DNA from: Trichaptum fuscoviolaceum
Lineage: Eukaryota; Basidiomycota; Agaricomycetes; Hymenochaetales; Trichaptaceae
Length of the DNA: 64,000 bases
Direction: 5' to 3'
NCBI GenBank assembly: GCA_910574455.1
Contig: CAJSYZ010000010.1
Location: forward strand, 248,001-312,000
Of the stretch, positions 23,245 to 34,142 are shown piece after piece (the first letter of the stretch is position 1; every line of letters begins with the position of its first letter). The translations under genes and the position numbers were made by a program. The notes below the pieces were generated by a model that did not search any database, was not told where the DNA came from, and saw nothing but the letters and a program-made list of their open reading frames with translations.

Positions 23245-25850
23245 AACTTCGCTTATACACCCGGATGAAAGAGATTGTGAAAAGTGGGCATCACGACGTC
23301 TTTCTTCATTGCAGTGGCACATTGATCAAGGCTGTTGGACGTAGTTATTTCCAGCTTGTTTCCCCTTTGATTGACGTTGCGCCCGACTAGCTCCAGTCAG
23401 CCCGAGATCGGAGCCTTCGTATGAGGTAGAGCGAGCGCCGAACACATAGTGGCGCAAAGCCTCTTCACGTTTGCGATTTCACAGTGGCCGAATGTGATGA
23501 CAGAGAGCTCGGGGAGACGCCAATTGCTCAGGTGGTACTTAATAGGGTCCGTGTTGTGCAGTAACTCCAGTTCGTGCTCGGAGTATCGCATATGACTCGG
23601 AGAAGTTCGGTTCATTCAAGGAACCTGGGTTGGCGCCTGAATTATGATAACGTTTGTCAGAAGACTCAGATATGACGCAGGTGTGATGCATGGAGACGAA
23701 CAAAAGCCGACGAAGCGCACGTCAGCGACCACTGACCAGTGGTGTCTCAAGCGAGAGCCAGTTAAGGTGCCGGTTTAGAACGGAAAGGCTAAGATCCAAC
23801 CCGAGTTAGCCAACTTACACTATGCCCACTGGCATTGCTGACTGGAGTCTCCGTGTGTGTGGAACTCGCGGCATCGGTGACTGTCATTTCTATGTCCAAC
23901 AATAGCGTCCTTCTACTCTTCTCTAAGTGCGTTCGGCCGAGGCCACATCGTCCATTTTCCGTAGGCGATTATATGAGAAAAAGATCCTCGTATACATACG
24001 ACGGACAAATAGTCTGTCTTCAGCCGGGCTCCGAGGTACAGTATGTAGTAATGTACCCTAAGTGCTGAAAGCGAGCGGGAGGCCGATGGATTTGTACGTC
24101 TGCCAGATATATCGTGCTTGAGTGCTGAGTGCTGAGTCCTCCACTACGGAGAGAGATGTGAAGTGAGAATGTTGCCTGAGCTCGTAGTGGCATTGTTGAG
24201 AGTCTCGTCTGGCTTACTCAGGCTAATTATAGTTCATGTTGTGTCGGAGATTAAACTTGACTCTTGTAAACTGAGCTGAACTTAACATACATCTGTAACA
24301 ATTGAGATCTTTTCGCAATATCTGTCCTAGATAGCATATACTCTGAGCCCATCATCAATATTGATCTGGTGGCCGTGCATATAGTAATTGAAATTGTATT
24401 GGAGTTTGAATTTGCCAACTGCGCAGATTGTGGACTCCGCTCCCTAATTACCTCCTCCAAGTTCTCCAGTGAACACTGGCACTAGAATTAAGATCTTTAC
24501 GCAGTATCTCGCTAGATGAAATATACTCTAGGCCCTCATAGACGGAGGCCATCAGCCAATAGTGACATAACTTATATTTGTGCTATTATTTACAACAAGC
24601 ACAGCTATAGAAGCTCTCGAACAATACTCAAGAATAAGACACCGTTCATAGTGAAGAGATGTTCATCTAGTCTTTGAGAAGCTAAGTGAAGCAGGCGACT
24701 CAGTGAAATTCACAGCTTATATGTCTCGCTACATCAGCGACTCCGTCTATCGGTCAAGACAATCAAGTAAGTTCCGAATCGCTTCGCTACCTCTGACACC
24801 CAAGACTAAAGGCAGAGGTATGAAAAGGCAACAAAAGTGTAAAGCTTTTGCTGCATGTTGATATGTAGGTGACCGAACGGTGAAAGACGAACTGAGACTT
24901 AGGATAGCATATGAGGTGGTAGTATGCAAGGAAAGGTAACTGCTATCTTTGCCTGCGAGCCAGCGTAAGTACTTCTATGGGGGTGTACAAGATAAAAGGA
25001 GGAATACTCACTACAAACGTCGCGTGTCGTGCGCCATCCGATCGTGTTCCCCCATCCTCACAACCGCATTCTTACGCGTCATAACCGACCAAGTAGAGAC
25101 TTATGAAAGCCATGGGGACACTTGAAGTACAAGAAGCAGGAGATTGTATATAAGATCAACATGTTCGCCAGTGCAAGATTTCAAGCTTGAAGTAATCGCT
25201 GCGGAGTTCATCAGGGAAACTTCCTTTTGCTTACGGCGACTGACGCGTCCTGACGCGTCCTGATTTGGCTGGCACCTGTCTGAAGGGTCGCTACTTCGTC
25301 TGAAAATACACTGATTGCCTTATCTCACTGAAATAAGGAGTGTTTCAGGATGCAAGCCGTCTCTCAGTGCATCAGAATGCAAGTCAGGATTTCAGTGCTC
25401 AAGTGTAATACATCAGAGATTGCTAACGGCGGCTGGCGCGTCCTGGAGCTTCCTTAAATGGGTTGAAGCGTTGTCATGCCTGCCTGAAGTGTTGCCTGGC
25501 TGCCTGATGGCCTTAAAACGGCGTTTCAGGACAAAATCAGTGCGTAAGGAGGGAAGCTGTACATCAGGTGGCAAGTCAGACTCAAGTGAGATTTACTACT
25601 ACTACCACTACTGTACTCAAGTGAACTTGAACCTCTGTTTTGAGATTTCAAGCTACCTTCATCTTCATGACATCTTGAAAGCGACAGCAAACACCATTGA
25701 CAACCTCAGTCTACAATGATCATTCAACGAGAAGCAATTCAATAATAGATACAATCACGATGCTCCTGGCAACTTTTGAAGACAAGAGCATGCACTCAAC
25801 AATTTACTCAACAAGATAACACCGTTAGCACTATTCAAACGGGCCTCAGC
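23245..25850. other. Gene-poor stretch
   Basis: No supported gene. A 134-codon plus-strand frame at 25315-25719 and a 72-codon minus-strand frame at 23397-23615 lack recognisable motifs. Two diverged copies of a roughly 55-base sequence (AGATCTTT.CGCA.TATCT) lie about 185 bases apart near 24300 and 24485. A GACGCGTCCT doublet occurs near 25243. Confidence 0.45.
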
Positions 25851-26708
25851 CTACTCAATATCGAGCATTGGGAAGTGATGGATTTCTGCATCCGGTAAGG
25901 CCAAGGCATCTTGATTCAAGACGGAAGCAACAGCAAACGTGCTGTGCGCGTCGATTGCCGCATCTAATAGAGCAGATGCAAGTGAGAAGATGATCAGCCT
26001 GAGTGACAACTTGAAAAGGATAACTTACAATGGACTTGAGCAGCCGACAGCTCAACTTCGGCCCAATTGCTCCTCGTGACCGTGGCATCCTTCTCAATGT
26101 TTGCCTGCAGGAGTCTGCCTGCCATCTCCTCCAGCTTTATAAACGGTTGCGGAAACTTGAACCAGAGACGGGGGTTCAGAAGCAGCTGGAGCCAAGTTAG
26201 CATTCTTGGCCAGAAATCGGGGTAAACGAAGCGCGCCCAATCTGTCAAATCGACACAGGAGGTTACGGGAACGCCAAATTTATTCCTGATGCGAGTTGCA
26301 TCACCTGCCAATTAGTTCAGTTATGCCAAATAATGAGAGAAGAAATGGGACTCTCATACCAGCGATTCCTGCTGACACTTTCCATACAGCTTCATCACCT
26401 AATAATTGTGTCAATCTCGCGGGAAGTTCATTAAGTAGATGAGTCTGGAGGAGGAACACATGTTGCTGAACCGCGAGTTGGATGAGGTCCACGCGATATA
26501 GCTCTGGTGAGTTACTCGCCCATTCAATGTCGAGGGCAACGAAGCGTCGTTCCGGGGCATCCGGCAAGGAAGCATAGATGACGTCTACGGCATTCTCCAT
26601 CGTCGCGGTGGTCAGACATACTTCAGGAACAAGAGGTCCGAGTGTATAACTGCGAAGTTGAAGAAGAGGCGTTGGCGGAACCCCCAGGTAGTCGAGGAGA
26701 TGTTGCAT
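25851..26708 (-). CDS. DEDDy 3'-5' exonuclease (RNase D / WRN-exo type)
   Basis: Three exons: 26708-26360, 26304-26029 and 25963-25851 (245 residues), with phases consistent at both introns (GTATGA..CAG and GTAAGT..TAG). Motif ExoI is FVALDIEWASNS (D, E). ExoII is SAGIAGDATRIRNKFG, completed by the first splice. ExoIII is SAAQVHYAAIDAH, where the tyrosine of Y-x3-D is created exactly by the second splice junction. All four acidic residues and the tyrosine are therefore present. The protein is essentially the exonuclease domain alone (PF01612 type). Likely substrate is the 3' end of RNA or DNA. Single-domain members are common in Agaricomycetes. The ATG at 26708 is the first in frame. Confidence 0.87.
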
Positions 26709-27572
26709 CTGTTTGTGAAGCTGGCAAAAAGTCAGTGCAGTGATTTTGAGAGGAAATAGAAAGTAAGCACAAATTTTTGCATCCTAGATATCCTCCTTTG
26801 TGTCCAAGGAAGTCTTCGCGCGATGCGTACTCGAAGCACAGCATGGTCAATCAATAGGAGCATGTGTAGCCCCAACAGAATGTGATAAAAGTTCATGGCG
26901 AAGGGTTGAGTGGGTGGGTGGGTGGCGGGGAGGGGCGACACCCACTCCGAGTTCACATTTATACAAAGCTCTTGCACACATTTTTCTGATGCCTTATTCT
27001 TCTGGGAAAAGAAGAGAGGAATCTATCAGTGCATTGTACTATGGCTCGGATAAACCTCAAGCTGAACTGACAGGAGATAAGAAGGATTTCTTCTAGATGA
27101 CTCGATTATGAGGCTTCTTTTCATTTTATGCACAAACAAACAAGAAAGTGAGTCAGGTTAACTCCGAAGAAGTCAGGAAGACATAGCCCACTGCACAAGA
27201 AGCTGTTCCATCAGCTCTAGAAGGCAAAGCCACGAGTAAGCCGTCATACAATCAGTCATCCCTGGACACAACTCGAAACCGGAACCATGCCGATATGGGA
27301 AATGGGATCAATGCACCCCAATCCGCTTTGAAAGAAGTAGATTGAATGAAGGCACGTTTCTTGACCTTAGAGCTGGGGGGATTGCGCTGTGCCGATAATC
27401 GACTTATTCTGCATATTGAAACCGAGCGATCTCCGTTTCGGCGGCAATGGTGGTGGCACAGAGGTGTTTGTCGAGGAATAGGACATGACTACTTGAACGA
27501 TATCTAAGATGAAGTAATACTTTTTCCCGTTTGATGCATTCGCAATTTGCGTCGTGAGCTGCTTTGCCAACG
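26709..27572. other. Flank of the Gypsy-1 insertion
   Basis: Promoter side of the exonuclease gene, then a minus-strand frame (QIANASNGKKYYFILDIVQ.., ending near 27367) that runs into the Gypsy-1 target site. Joined to the other flank at 38539 it may be the rest of the gene hit by Gypsy-1. I do not recognise this part. Confidence 0.35.
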
Positions 27573-27577
27573 TCAGG

Positions 27578-28127
27578 TGTTACGTTCACGGCTTCGATGG
27601 ACTTATCACGGAAATGATAAGTGACCAAAGCGTTGTTGGGTGAAGTAGCAAGTACAGTATAGAGGGTCCGCTTTGTGAGGGTCTCTATACCGGAAGTCGT
27701 GGGTGAACAGAGTCTTTGGTACGTGATTGTAAAAGACTATAGGAGGATTGACTTAAGTGTCATCCTGGGGCGCTATGTACATGGCCTTATATACTACAGA
27801 GAACAATAGAGTGGAGCAAGGAATGAAACTACATCATCGCGGGTCAGAAGTGGAGTGAGTCCGTCATAGTGGCTCTAATTAATGGAGGATGATGTCAGCA
27901 TCGGAACATAGGTGGAGTAGAGTGGAGTAGAATGATGTATCATCGGAGTGGAAGGTCCTGGGGCTCTCGGAGTGAAGGTGGAGCGAGTGGAGCCATTGGA
28001 GTGTGGAGTCAATGATGAAAGAATGATGCAATGTGTGTACGCACATGCAGGTAGAAAGGGTGAGAGAAAAAGATGAGGGGGAACATAAACAATGTGTAAA
28101 CAAGGGTAAGCAGCTTGATGCGTAACA
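27578..28127 (-). repeat. 3' LTR of Gypsy-1
   Basis: 550 bp, matching 37984-38533 with no difference seen. The adjacent sequence on the internal side (28128-28137, minus GACAGGGTAT) is the only purine-rich candidate for a polypurine tract. Confidence 0.93.
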
Positions 28128-28292
28128 ATACCCTGTCACTAAGATTGAAATTCCGTAGTAGCATAAGAATGCGAATGCGAGAATTTCAAAGAAGGGTACA
28201 ATGCTATAGGATCAAGTTAAGATCAATAAGTAAAAGTGTGAAAGAGAGATAAATATCAGTCGCTATAGGGTCAAGTTAAGACCAATAAGGGT

Positions 28293-30655
28293 TCAAGCGC
28301 TGGGTACATTGGATGAAATCGTCTGCGAAAAATTAAAGTTATTAAGGAAGGTATGATATAAAAAAACAGACTGTGGATTAGTCCAGTCGATGGGGGCATA
28401 TGTCTCGGGCGAAGTGAAGTCCTCGGGTCGGGGAGTGTTGACCACATAAACTGGCGAAGATGGTTGGATAACGACGTTGGGCGGAGTCATGTGAGGTAGT
28501 TCAGGAAGGGGAACGTCCTGGGCTTGCTGATTGATCGCCTGAAGTTCTTCCTCTGTCGGTAAGTGGAGCTGTTGACGAGGGCTGGGCAGTGGCGGAGCAG
28601 ATTCGAAATTGCTGAGTCGATCGAGGTCGAAGATCGGCACATGCGCTTGCTCCTGGTATGCATCGGGCGCAGCCAGTGGGGGTAGCTCGAGAGGGGAGGG
28701 AGTCGTCATAGGCTGTGGTTCCGGGTCGTCTGGTAAGTGTACCTGTCCATCTTTGATTTCCGATGAGAGGAGGCGCTCGAATTCGTACTCGGTGAACTGG
28801 TTCTCGAGTTGAGTAATAAGAACTTGATTCATGCGACGTACTAGCTCCTGATACTCATAAGAATCAATCTTCTGCTTCCTGAGTCGGTTGTTCTCCAAGA
28901 TATCAAGCATCTTGCACAAGAGGACATACATCTGTTGCGTAGTGTAGATGATGTGCGGGAGCGGGCTGATGCTGGTGTTCTTGGTGAGGTCGCGAAGTTT
29001 GCCATTGTGGAGGAGAGCAGCTGCACACTGTCGACGGGTCTGCGAGGTCTGGATGAAGGGGAGTCCGGGGAGGAGTTGGTCGCATAGAGGGGGGAGGAGG
29101 AGGCCTTCTCTGTATCTCTGTCGGTTCGGATGCACTCGTTTCTGTGTCGAAGTGTAATAGAGGCGACCAGAGAGTCCGTGCCGGGTGTTGCGAGTAGCGG
29201 GCATGGGGACTAGTTCTAGTGAACCGGGCAGTACCTGCAACACTTGCATATGCAGATCGGGTCTTCGTCGTACGCCACAAAGTGTTGCTGCGCTGTTCCT
29301 GCGTGGCGGATGCGGCGGCCTATCCAGGGGACGTAAGGGAGCTCGAGGAGGATGTGGAGGGCTTGGAGAATTGGGACGGCGTATTCGGGGGTGAAGAAGG
29401 TGCGGCGGAGGACTAGAGTGGTGAGCTGGGGGTGGGGGTTGAGAGTCTTGAGACGGCGGATGTTGACAAGATCAGTGTGGGCCGGGTCGAAGATATACTC
29501 TCGGACAAGGTCGAGAGGACTCAAAGGGGGAAGTGTAGGAGAGGGAGGGGGAGAGGGGTATTCGTTCTCGGGGTGGACGGGTGTCAGTTGCGGGTGCCAT
29601 ACGCCATTGTGTGCCAGTCGTTTGCGTGATTGCCCCAGCCTGTTACCCAGAGGGGATCAATATCCTCAACAGGTAGTAAGGGTCCGGGGTCAGTGGCGGC
29701 GAGAGGTGTTCCTCGGCGTCAAAGGGAGGGACTTCGAATGTTGGATTGGGGGTGTCGAAGTTGAATGGCATGTCGAGTGGGGATATTCTCTTTGTCAGAA
29801 TCGGGGTTGTCTGTGGTGTGACTGGTCAGCGATTCCGTGGAGGTGGTCGGGCTATATGCAGGAGAAAAGGGTTCCAAGGGCGGAGGTGATGTGGAACTGT
29901 TGGAGCTAGAAGTTCGAGCGGGTGCCGGTTGCCTGTGAATGAATCTAAATCCGTTTGGAAGTTGTACAGATCCTTCAAGGTCGTTTGACTTGACCATTTG
30001 AATTAGTATATAGAGTCCTATCGAAAGGTGTGCCTGGTGTAGTGGAGTCGCATGGGTAAGAAGAGTATCGATGAAATCGATGAGGTGATTGAGCGGTGGA
30101 GTGTTGGGTTCTTCTTGTTGATGAATGAAATTGAATAGGTGGAAAATGAGTGTGGGTTGACGGTTGGTCGGAGTTTCTGCTGCTAGTGTGCGAAGGTCGT
30201 TAAGAATTTGTTCTTTGCTTATTTCTGTGGGAGGGGGAGGGTCGTTACGAAGGGGTCGTGGAGATGGTATCGGAGTAGGGCGGCGGTGGTTGGTATTGCG
30301 GTGTTGACGTGATAATGAACTGATTGTGCGGCCCATATCGTACTGAAATTTCCGGGGTGTCTCTTCGATATGTGTGTGAGAACACTAAGCGTTGGTTGAA
30401 AGGCTGATAGGGTCCTGGGCCTTGGTCAATGCGTTTGAATGCTTCGATAAGGAGTAGTTCCGCAAGATCCTTGACTTCAGGGCGGATGTCAAGTGAGAGG
30501 ATGTATGCACAAACGTTAGCGAGATCGGCTGGTTTGATCATGGCCTGGTGGGTAGGGGAGCTTCTGGGTTCGATGAAATACTTCTGGGGTTGTCTAGATT
30601 CCGGGTGGTAGTTGAGATTACACTCGGAGTATCGGAGGATTTTGACAGATGGCAT
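28293..30655 (-). pseudogene. Gypsy-1 third coding region (ORF3) after pol
   Basis: Starts at an ATG 45 bases after the pol stop (MPSVKILRYSECNLNYHP, 30655). The frame then changes several times before the final stop at 28293-28295. The main blocks are 30655-30245 (KPADLANVCAYILSLDIRPE, LLLIEAFKRIDQGPGPYQPF) and 30336-29719 (QILNDLRTLAAETP, LSIGLYILIQMVKSND, Ser-rich). They continue in 29524-29216 (LVREYIFDPAHTDLVNIRR, ICICKCCRYC) and 29249-28293 (YTTQQMYVLLCKMLDILENN, then a Pro/acid-rich tail). About 780 residues if the frames are taken together. I recognise no domain and see no membrane segments that would suggest an envelope. Frame changes are likely 1-base indels. Confidence 0.6.
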
Positions 30656-30700
30656 AGTGTACTTGTTCCGGATGGGGTAATTGGACAGATGACCGGGAGG

Positions 30701-33700
30701 TCATTTGATCCGGTGTGCCTTCTTGTATTCCGATAGAAGTTCCTGAGTATTCTCCAGTGATTGTTCCGATATCCATTGGTTCTCTGATGTCGGGTATCCT
30801 AGCCATTTGACGAGATATTCGCGTTTCCTTGGTGGTCCTCGGTGATTGAGTATCGCTTCGACTTCGAATTCTTCTTCTCCTTCGATAAGGTCAGGTGGCG
30901 GTCGTGTGTAAGATGGTCCATGTTCGTCCGTCTCCTTGTGTGGAGTGAGAAGAGAAGCATGAAATACTGGGTGTATTTTCCAATGCTCTGGAAGATCGAG
31001 TTGATAGACATTGTCCCTGAGCTTCTTGATGATCGTAAAGGGTCCTTCTCGTTTAGATTGGAATTTCGAGGGTAGTCCGGTGCGTCTGAGGTTCCTGGCT
31101 TCTAACCATACACTTTGTCCTTCTTCCAAGGGCTGGAAGTGTGATTCCTGTGTCTCACGCTGGAATTCTTGTGCGAGAGTTAGGGCTGCTTCGGCTTCGG
31201 TTCGGAGTTCCAATATCTTGATCAAGCGAGTTTGGAGTGTGGGGATGTTACTGTCAATCTCGGATTTTTCCGTAGGGAATGACGTGGGGTCGTATCCCAT
31301 GAGTAATCGGAAAGGGGTCTGCTCTGTGGTGGAATGCTTGCGATTGTTGTGAGTGAATTCCATCATTGGTATGTATCGTGACCAATGTTGGGGGTGGTTT
31401 GCTGCGTAAATTCGGAAGTATGCTTCGATCTCCTGGTTCGTTCGTTCTGCTTGTCCATCAGTTTGTGGGTGATATGCTGTAGACATAGCCTGCTTGATGT
31501 GTAGTAAGCGGCATAGCTGTCTGAATAGTGTTGATGCAAATTGGGGTCCACGATCTGAGATTATTTTCCTGGGTAATCCAAATCGTTTGTAGACATTGTC
31601 GATGTAGAGTTGTGCGGTATCAAGTGCGGTGATTGTCTTGTTGCATGGGGTGAGTACTATTGCCTTGGTGCAATCATGGTCCACAATAACACATATGCTG
31701 TTGTAGCCATTTGATTCCGGTAGGTCGGTAATGAAATCAATATTGACTGTAGCAAAGGGGTATGTGTCTTTGTCTGCGATGATCGGGCTGAGCGGAGGTA
31801 CGAGTGGATGGTGATTTATCTTCATCTGTTGGCAAATTGCGCATCCTTGCACATATTTCGAAATGAACTGCTGCATGCGGGGCCAGTATAGGTGCGTCGA
31901 ATCTGTTCCATTGTGTTTGCTATTCCTGGGTGATTTCGCGTGGGGAGGTCATGATGAAGTCGTAAGATGTTTCTCATGATTTCCTTGTTCTTCGGAACAT
32001 AGATCTTGTTCCTAAAGTGTACAAGGTTATCCTTGATTGAGAAGTCGTTCATCTTTGGTTTCGTGAGGGGGAGTTCTTTCTGAATGAGTGTCATTGCTTT
32101 CTGAATGTTGCCTGTTTCGAGTCGAATTTTGTCATGAAGTTCGTCGATGTCAATGGTGTTTCGATCATCATTGTCCTGTTCTTCTATTTCGGCTTCGAGT
32201 ATTTCCATCTCTTGAATGAAAACCTTCTCTGGTAGAAGTGTAACTTCGTTGTTGAGTTCTCCTTCCGTTTTAAATTGGTCGGGTCTCCGGGAAAGGGCAT
32301 CGGATTGGATCATGTGTTTTCCGGGGACTGCTTGGATTTGGAGGGGGTAACGCGAAAGTTCGTTCTGCCATCGGGCTTGTCGAGGGGTTAATCGTTGTGG
32401 TTGTCGCCAATAGGTTAGGTTTTTGTGATCACAATGTACTGTGATAACATGTGGGCTGCCTAATAGATAATGTCGCCATGTCTGTAATGCGCGGATGATA
32501 GCAAATAGTTCCCTGTCATATATTTGCCAGTTTCGTTGCGTCGGATTAAGTGCTTGGGAGATGTATCCAATTGGTCGTAATTGATTATCCTTGTCGAGCT
32601 GTCGTAGTACTGCACCAGTAGCTACGGCTGAAGCGTCGGTTTCGAGGTAGAATGGCTTGTTCGGGTCGGGTTGCATAAGGAGTGGTTGTTTCGAGAATAA
32701 GTCCTTGAGTGTTTGAAAAGCATGTTGTTGTCGGTCGGTCCAAGTGAATGGTATGTTTTTGCGTTTTAGTTGATCGAGGGGTCGGCATATGGTGGCATAA
32801 TGGGGAATGAATCGCCTGTAGAAGTTCGTAAATCCTGTAAATGATCGTATGTCTCGTAGATTCTTTGGAGTTGGCCAGTCAACTATTCCTTGTATCTTCG
32901 TCGGGTCAGTCTTGATCTGTGACTCGGAGATAATGTATCCTAGGAATGGGACTTCGGTCTGGTGGAATCGGCATTTGGCGGGTTTGAGATATAGCTTGTG
33001 TTTCTTGAGGACGTCGAAAACTTCGAGGGTATTTGAGATAAGTTGTTGCATAGTGGCGGCATGGATCATAATGTCGTCCATGTAAACAATACACTTGTTT
33101 TCGCGGATTTGCTTTGCAAGTATATCATTCATGAAACGTTGAAAGGTGGCGGGTGAATTGCATAGGCCAAAGAACATAACTGTTGGTTGAAAGTGTCCTT
33201 CTTCGCAGTTGAATGCGGCTTTCCATTGGTCTTCTTCCTTGATTCGAATGTTGTGGTATCCTTGTCGAATATCGAGGGTGGTGAAGTATTTGGATCCTTG
33301 GAGTTGATTCAATAGTGTCTGGGTGTTCGGTATCGGAAATCCATCGCGGATTGTATGCTCGTTAAGATATCGATAATCCTGAATCGGTCGGAGGGTTCCA
33401 TCTTTCTTGCTGATGAAGAATAATGGTGAGGCCATCGGTGATGCGGAGGGTTTAATGAATCCTTTCTTGAGTAGGTCATTAATAAGGTCACGGAGTATGG
33501 GTCTTTGGTGGTACGGAGTATTGTAGGTTTTGAAGATTTTCGGTATGAATGAGGGTTTCGTCTTGATTTCGTGATCATAAGGTCGTGCTGGTGGATATGT
33601 TTGGATTTCTTTTTCGGAGAAAATGTTGGCATAGGGCATATATTCCTTTGGGATGTCGAGTTTTTCTGGTGGTGGTAGTTTCTGTTGTTTTTCTTGTTCC

Positions 33701-34136
33701 ATTCGGGTTGAAATCGTAATCTTGTTTATGGTGATTGCATCGTTTCCCCAGTCTATCTTTGGTTTAGCTTGTTTAAACCAAGGTAGACCTAGTATAACGT
33801 GTCCTTTGGGATATGAGTGAGGTAGAAATGTGGTGAAAGAGTGTGGGGGTGTGTGATGTGGATTCGAGTTCGTTTGGTGACACTGCCTTCTGTGTTGAGT
33901 GTACCATCGGCGTTACTGACTAGTATGGGTTTGTCGATTTTCTGTGTTTTTAGTTTGAGTTTGTTGGCTAGTTTTGAGTTGATGAAATTGAGTTGTGCTC
34001 CAGTGTCGAGTAGAGCTGAGAGTGTGTGAGGTTGTCCGTTAATGAGTACCGTGATGGGTATGCGAAAAGAGCGAGTGTTTCCGTTGATAGTGATGGTGTT
34101 GAGTTGAATCGGATTAACCAACTCGGAGTTGATCAA
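30701..34136 (-). pseudogene. pol: Gypsy-1 pol: protease, RT, RNase H, integrase, chromodomain
   Basis: Pro begins in the -1 frame at the gag stop (34136) and has LSALLDTGAQLNFINS (active-site DTG). The frame changes at about 33804 into HVILGLPWFKQAKPKIDWG and the RT region (33702-31822) with YMDDIM, LETDASAVATGAVL (RNase H) and an integrase HHDLPTRNHPG segment. A further -1 break near 31895 splits the H2C2 finger just before YWPRM. The rest (31876-30701) carries CAIC, the core aspartates and glutamate (INIDFITDLP, ISDRGPQF, HPQTDGQAERTNQE), and a C-terminal chromodomain (YLVKWLGYPTSENQW). The chromodomain places it among chromoviruses. The integrase break should inactivate this copy. Confidence 0.88.
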
Positions 34137-34142
34137 AAATTT
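34133..34142 (-). promoter_or_regulatory. Gypsy-1 gag-pro -1 frameshift site
   Basis: Minus strand A-AAT-TTT (34142-34136), directly followed by the gag TGA (34135-34133). It fits the X-XXY-YYZ slippery pattern, and a -1 slip leads straight into the protease frame (TTG ATC AAC). I did not test for a downstream pseudoknot. Confidence 0.65.

Noticed and set aside
23397..23615. 72-codon minus-strand frame near the Rds1-like promoter
   Set aside because: Some Leu-rich character (WRLPELSVITFGH) but too short and isolated to support a gene.
25315..25719. 134-codon plus-strand frame
   Set aside because: Compositionally odd, non-repetitive and without motifs or splice-supported extension. Could be chance or an old transposon remnant.
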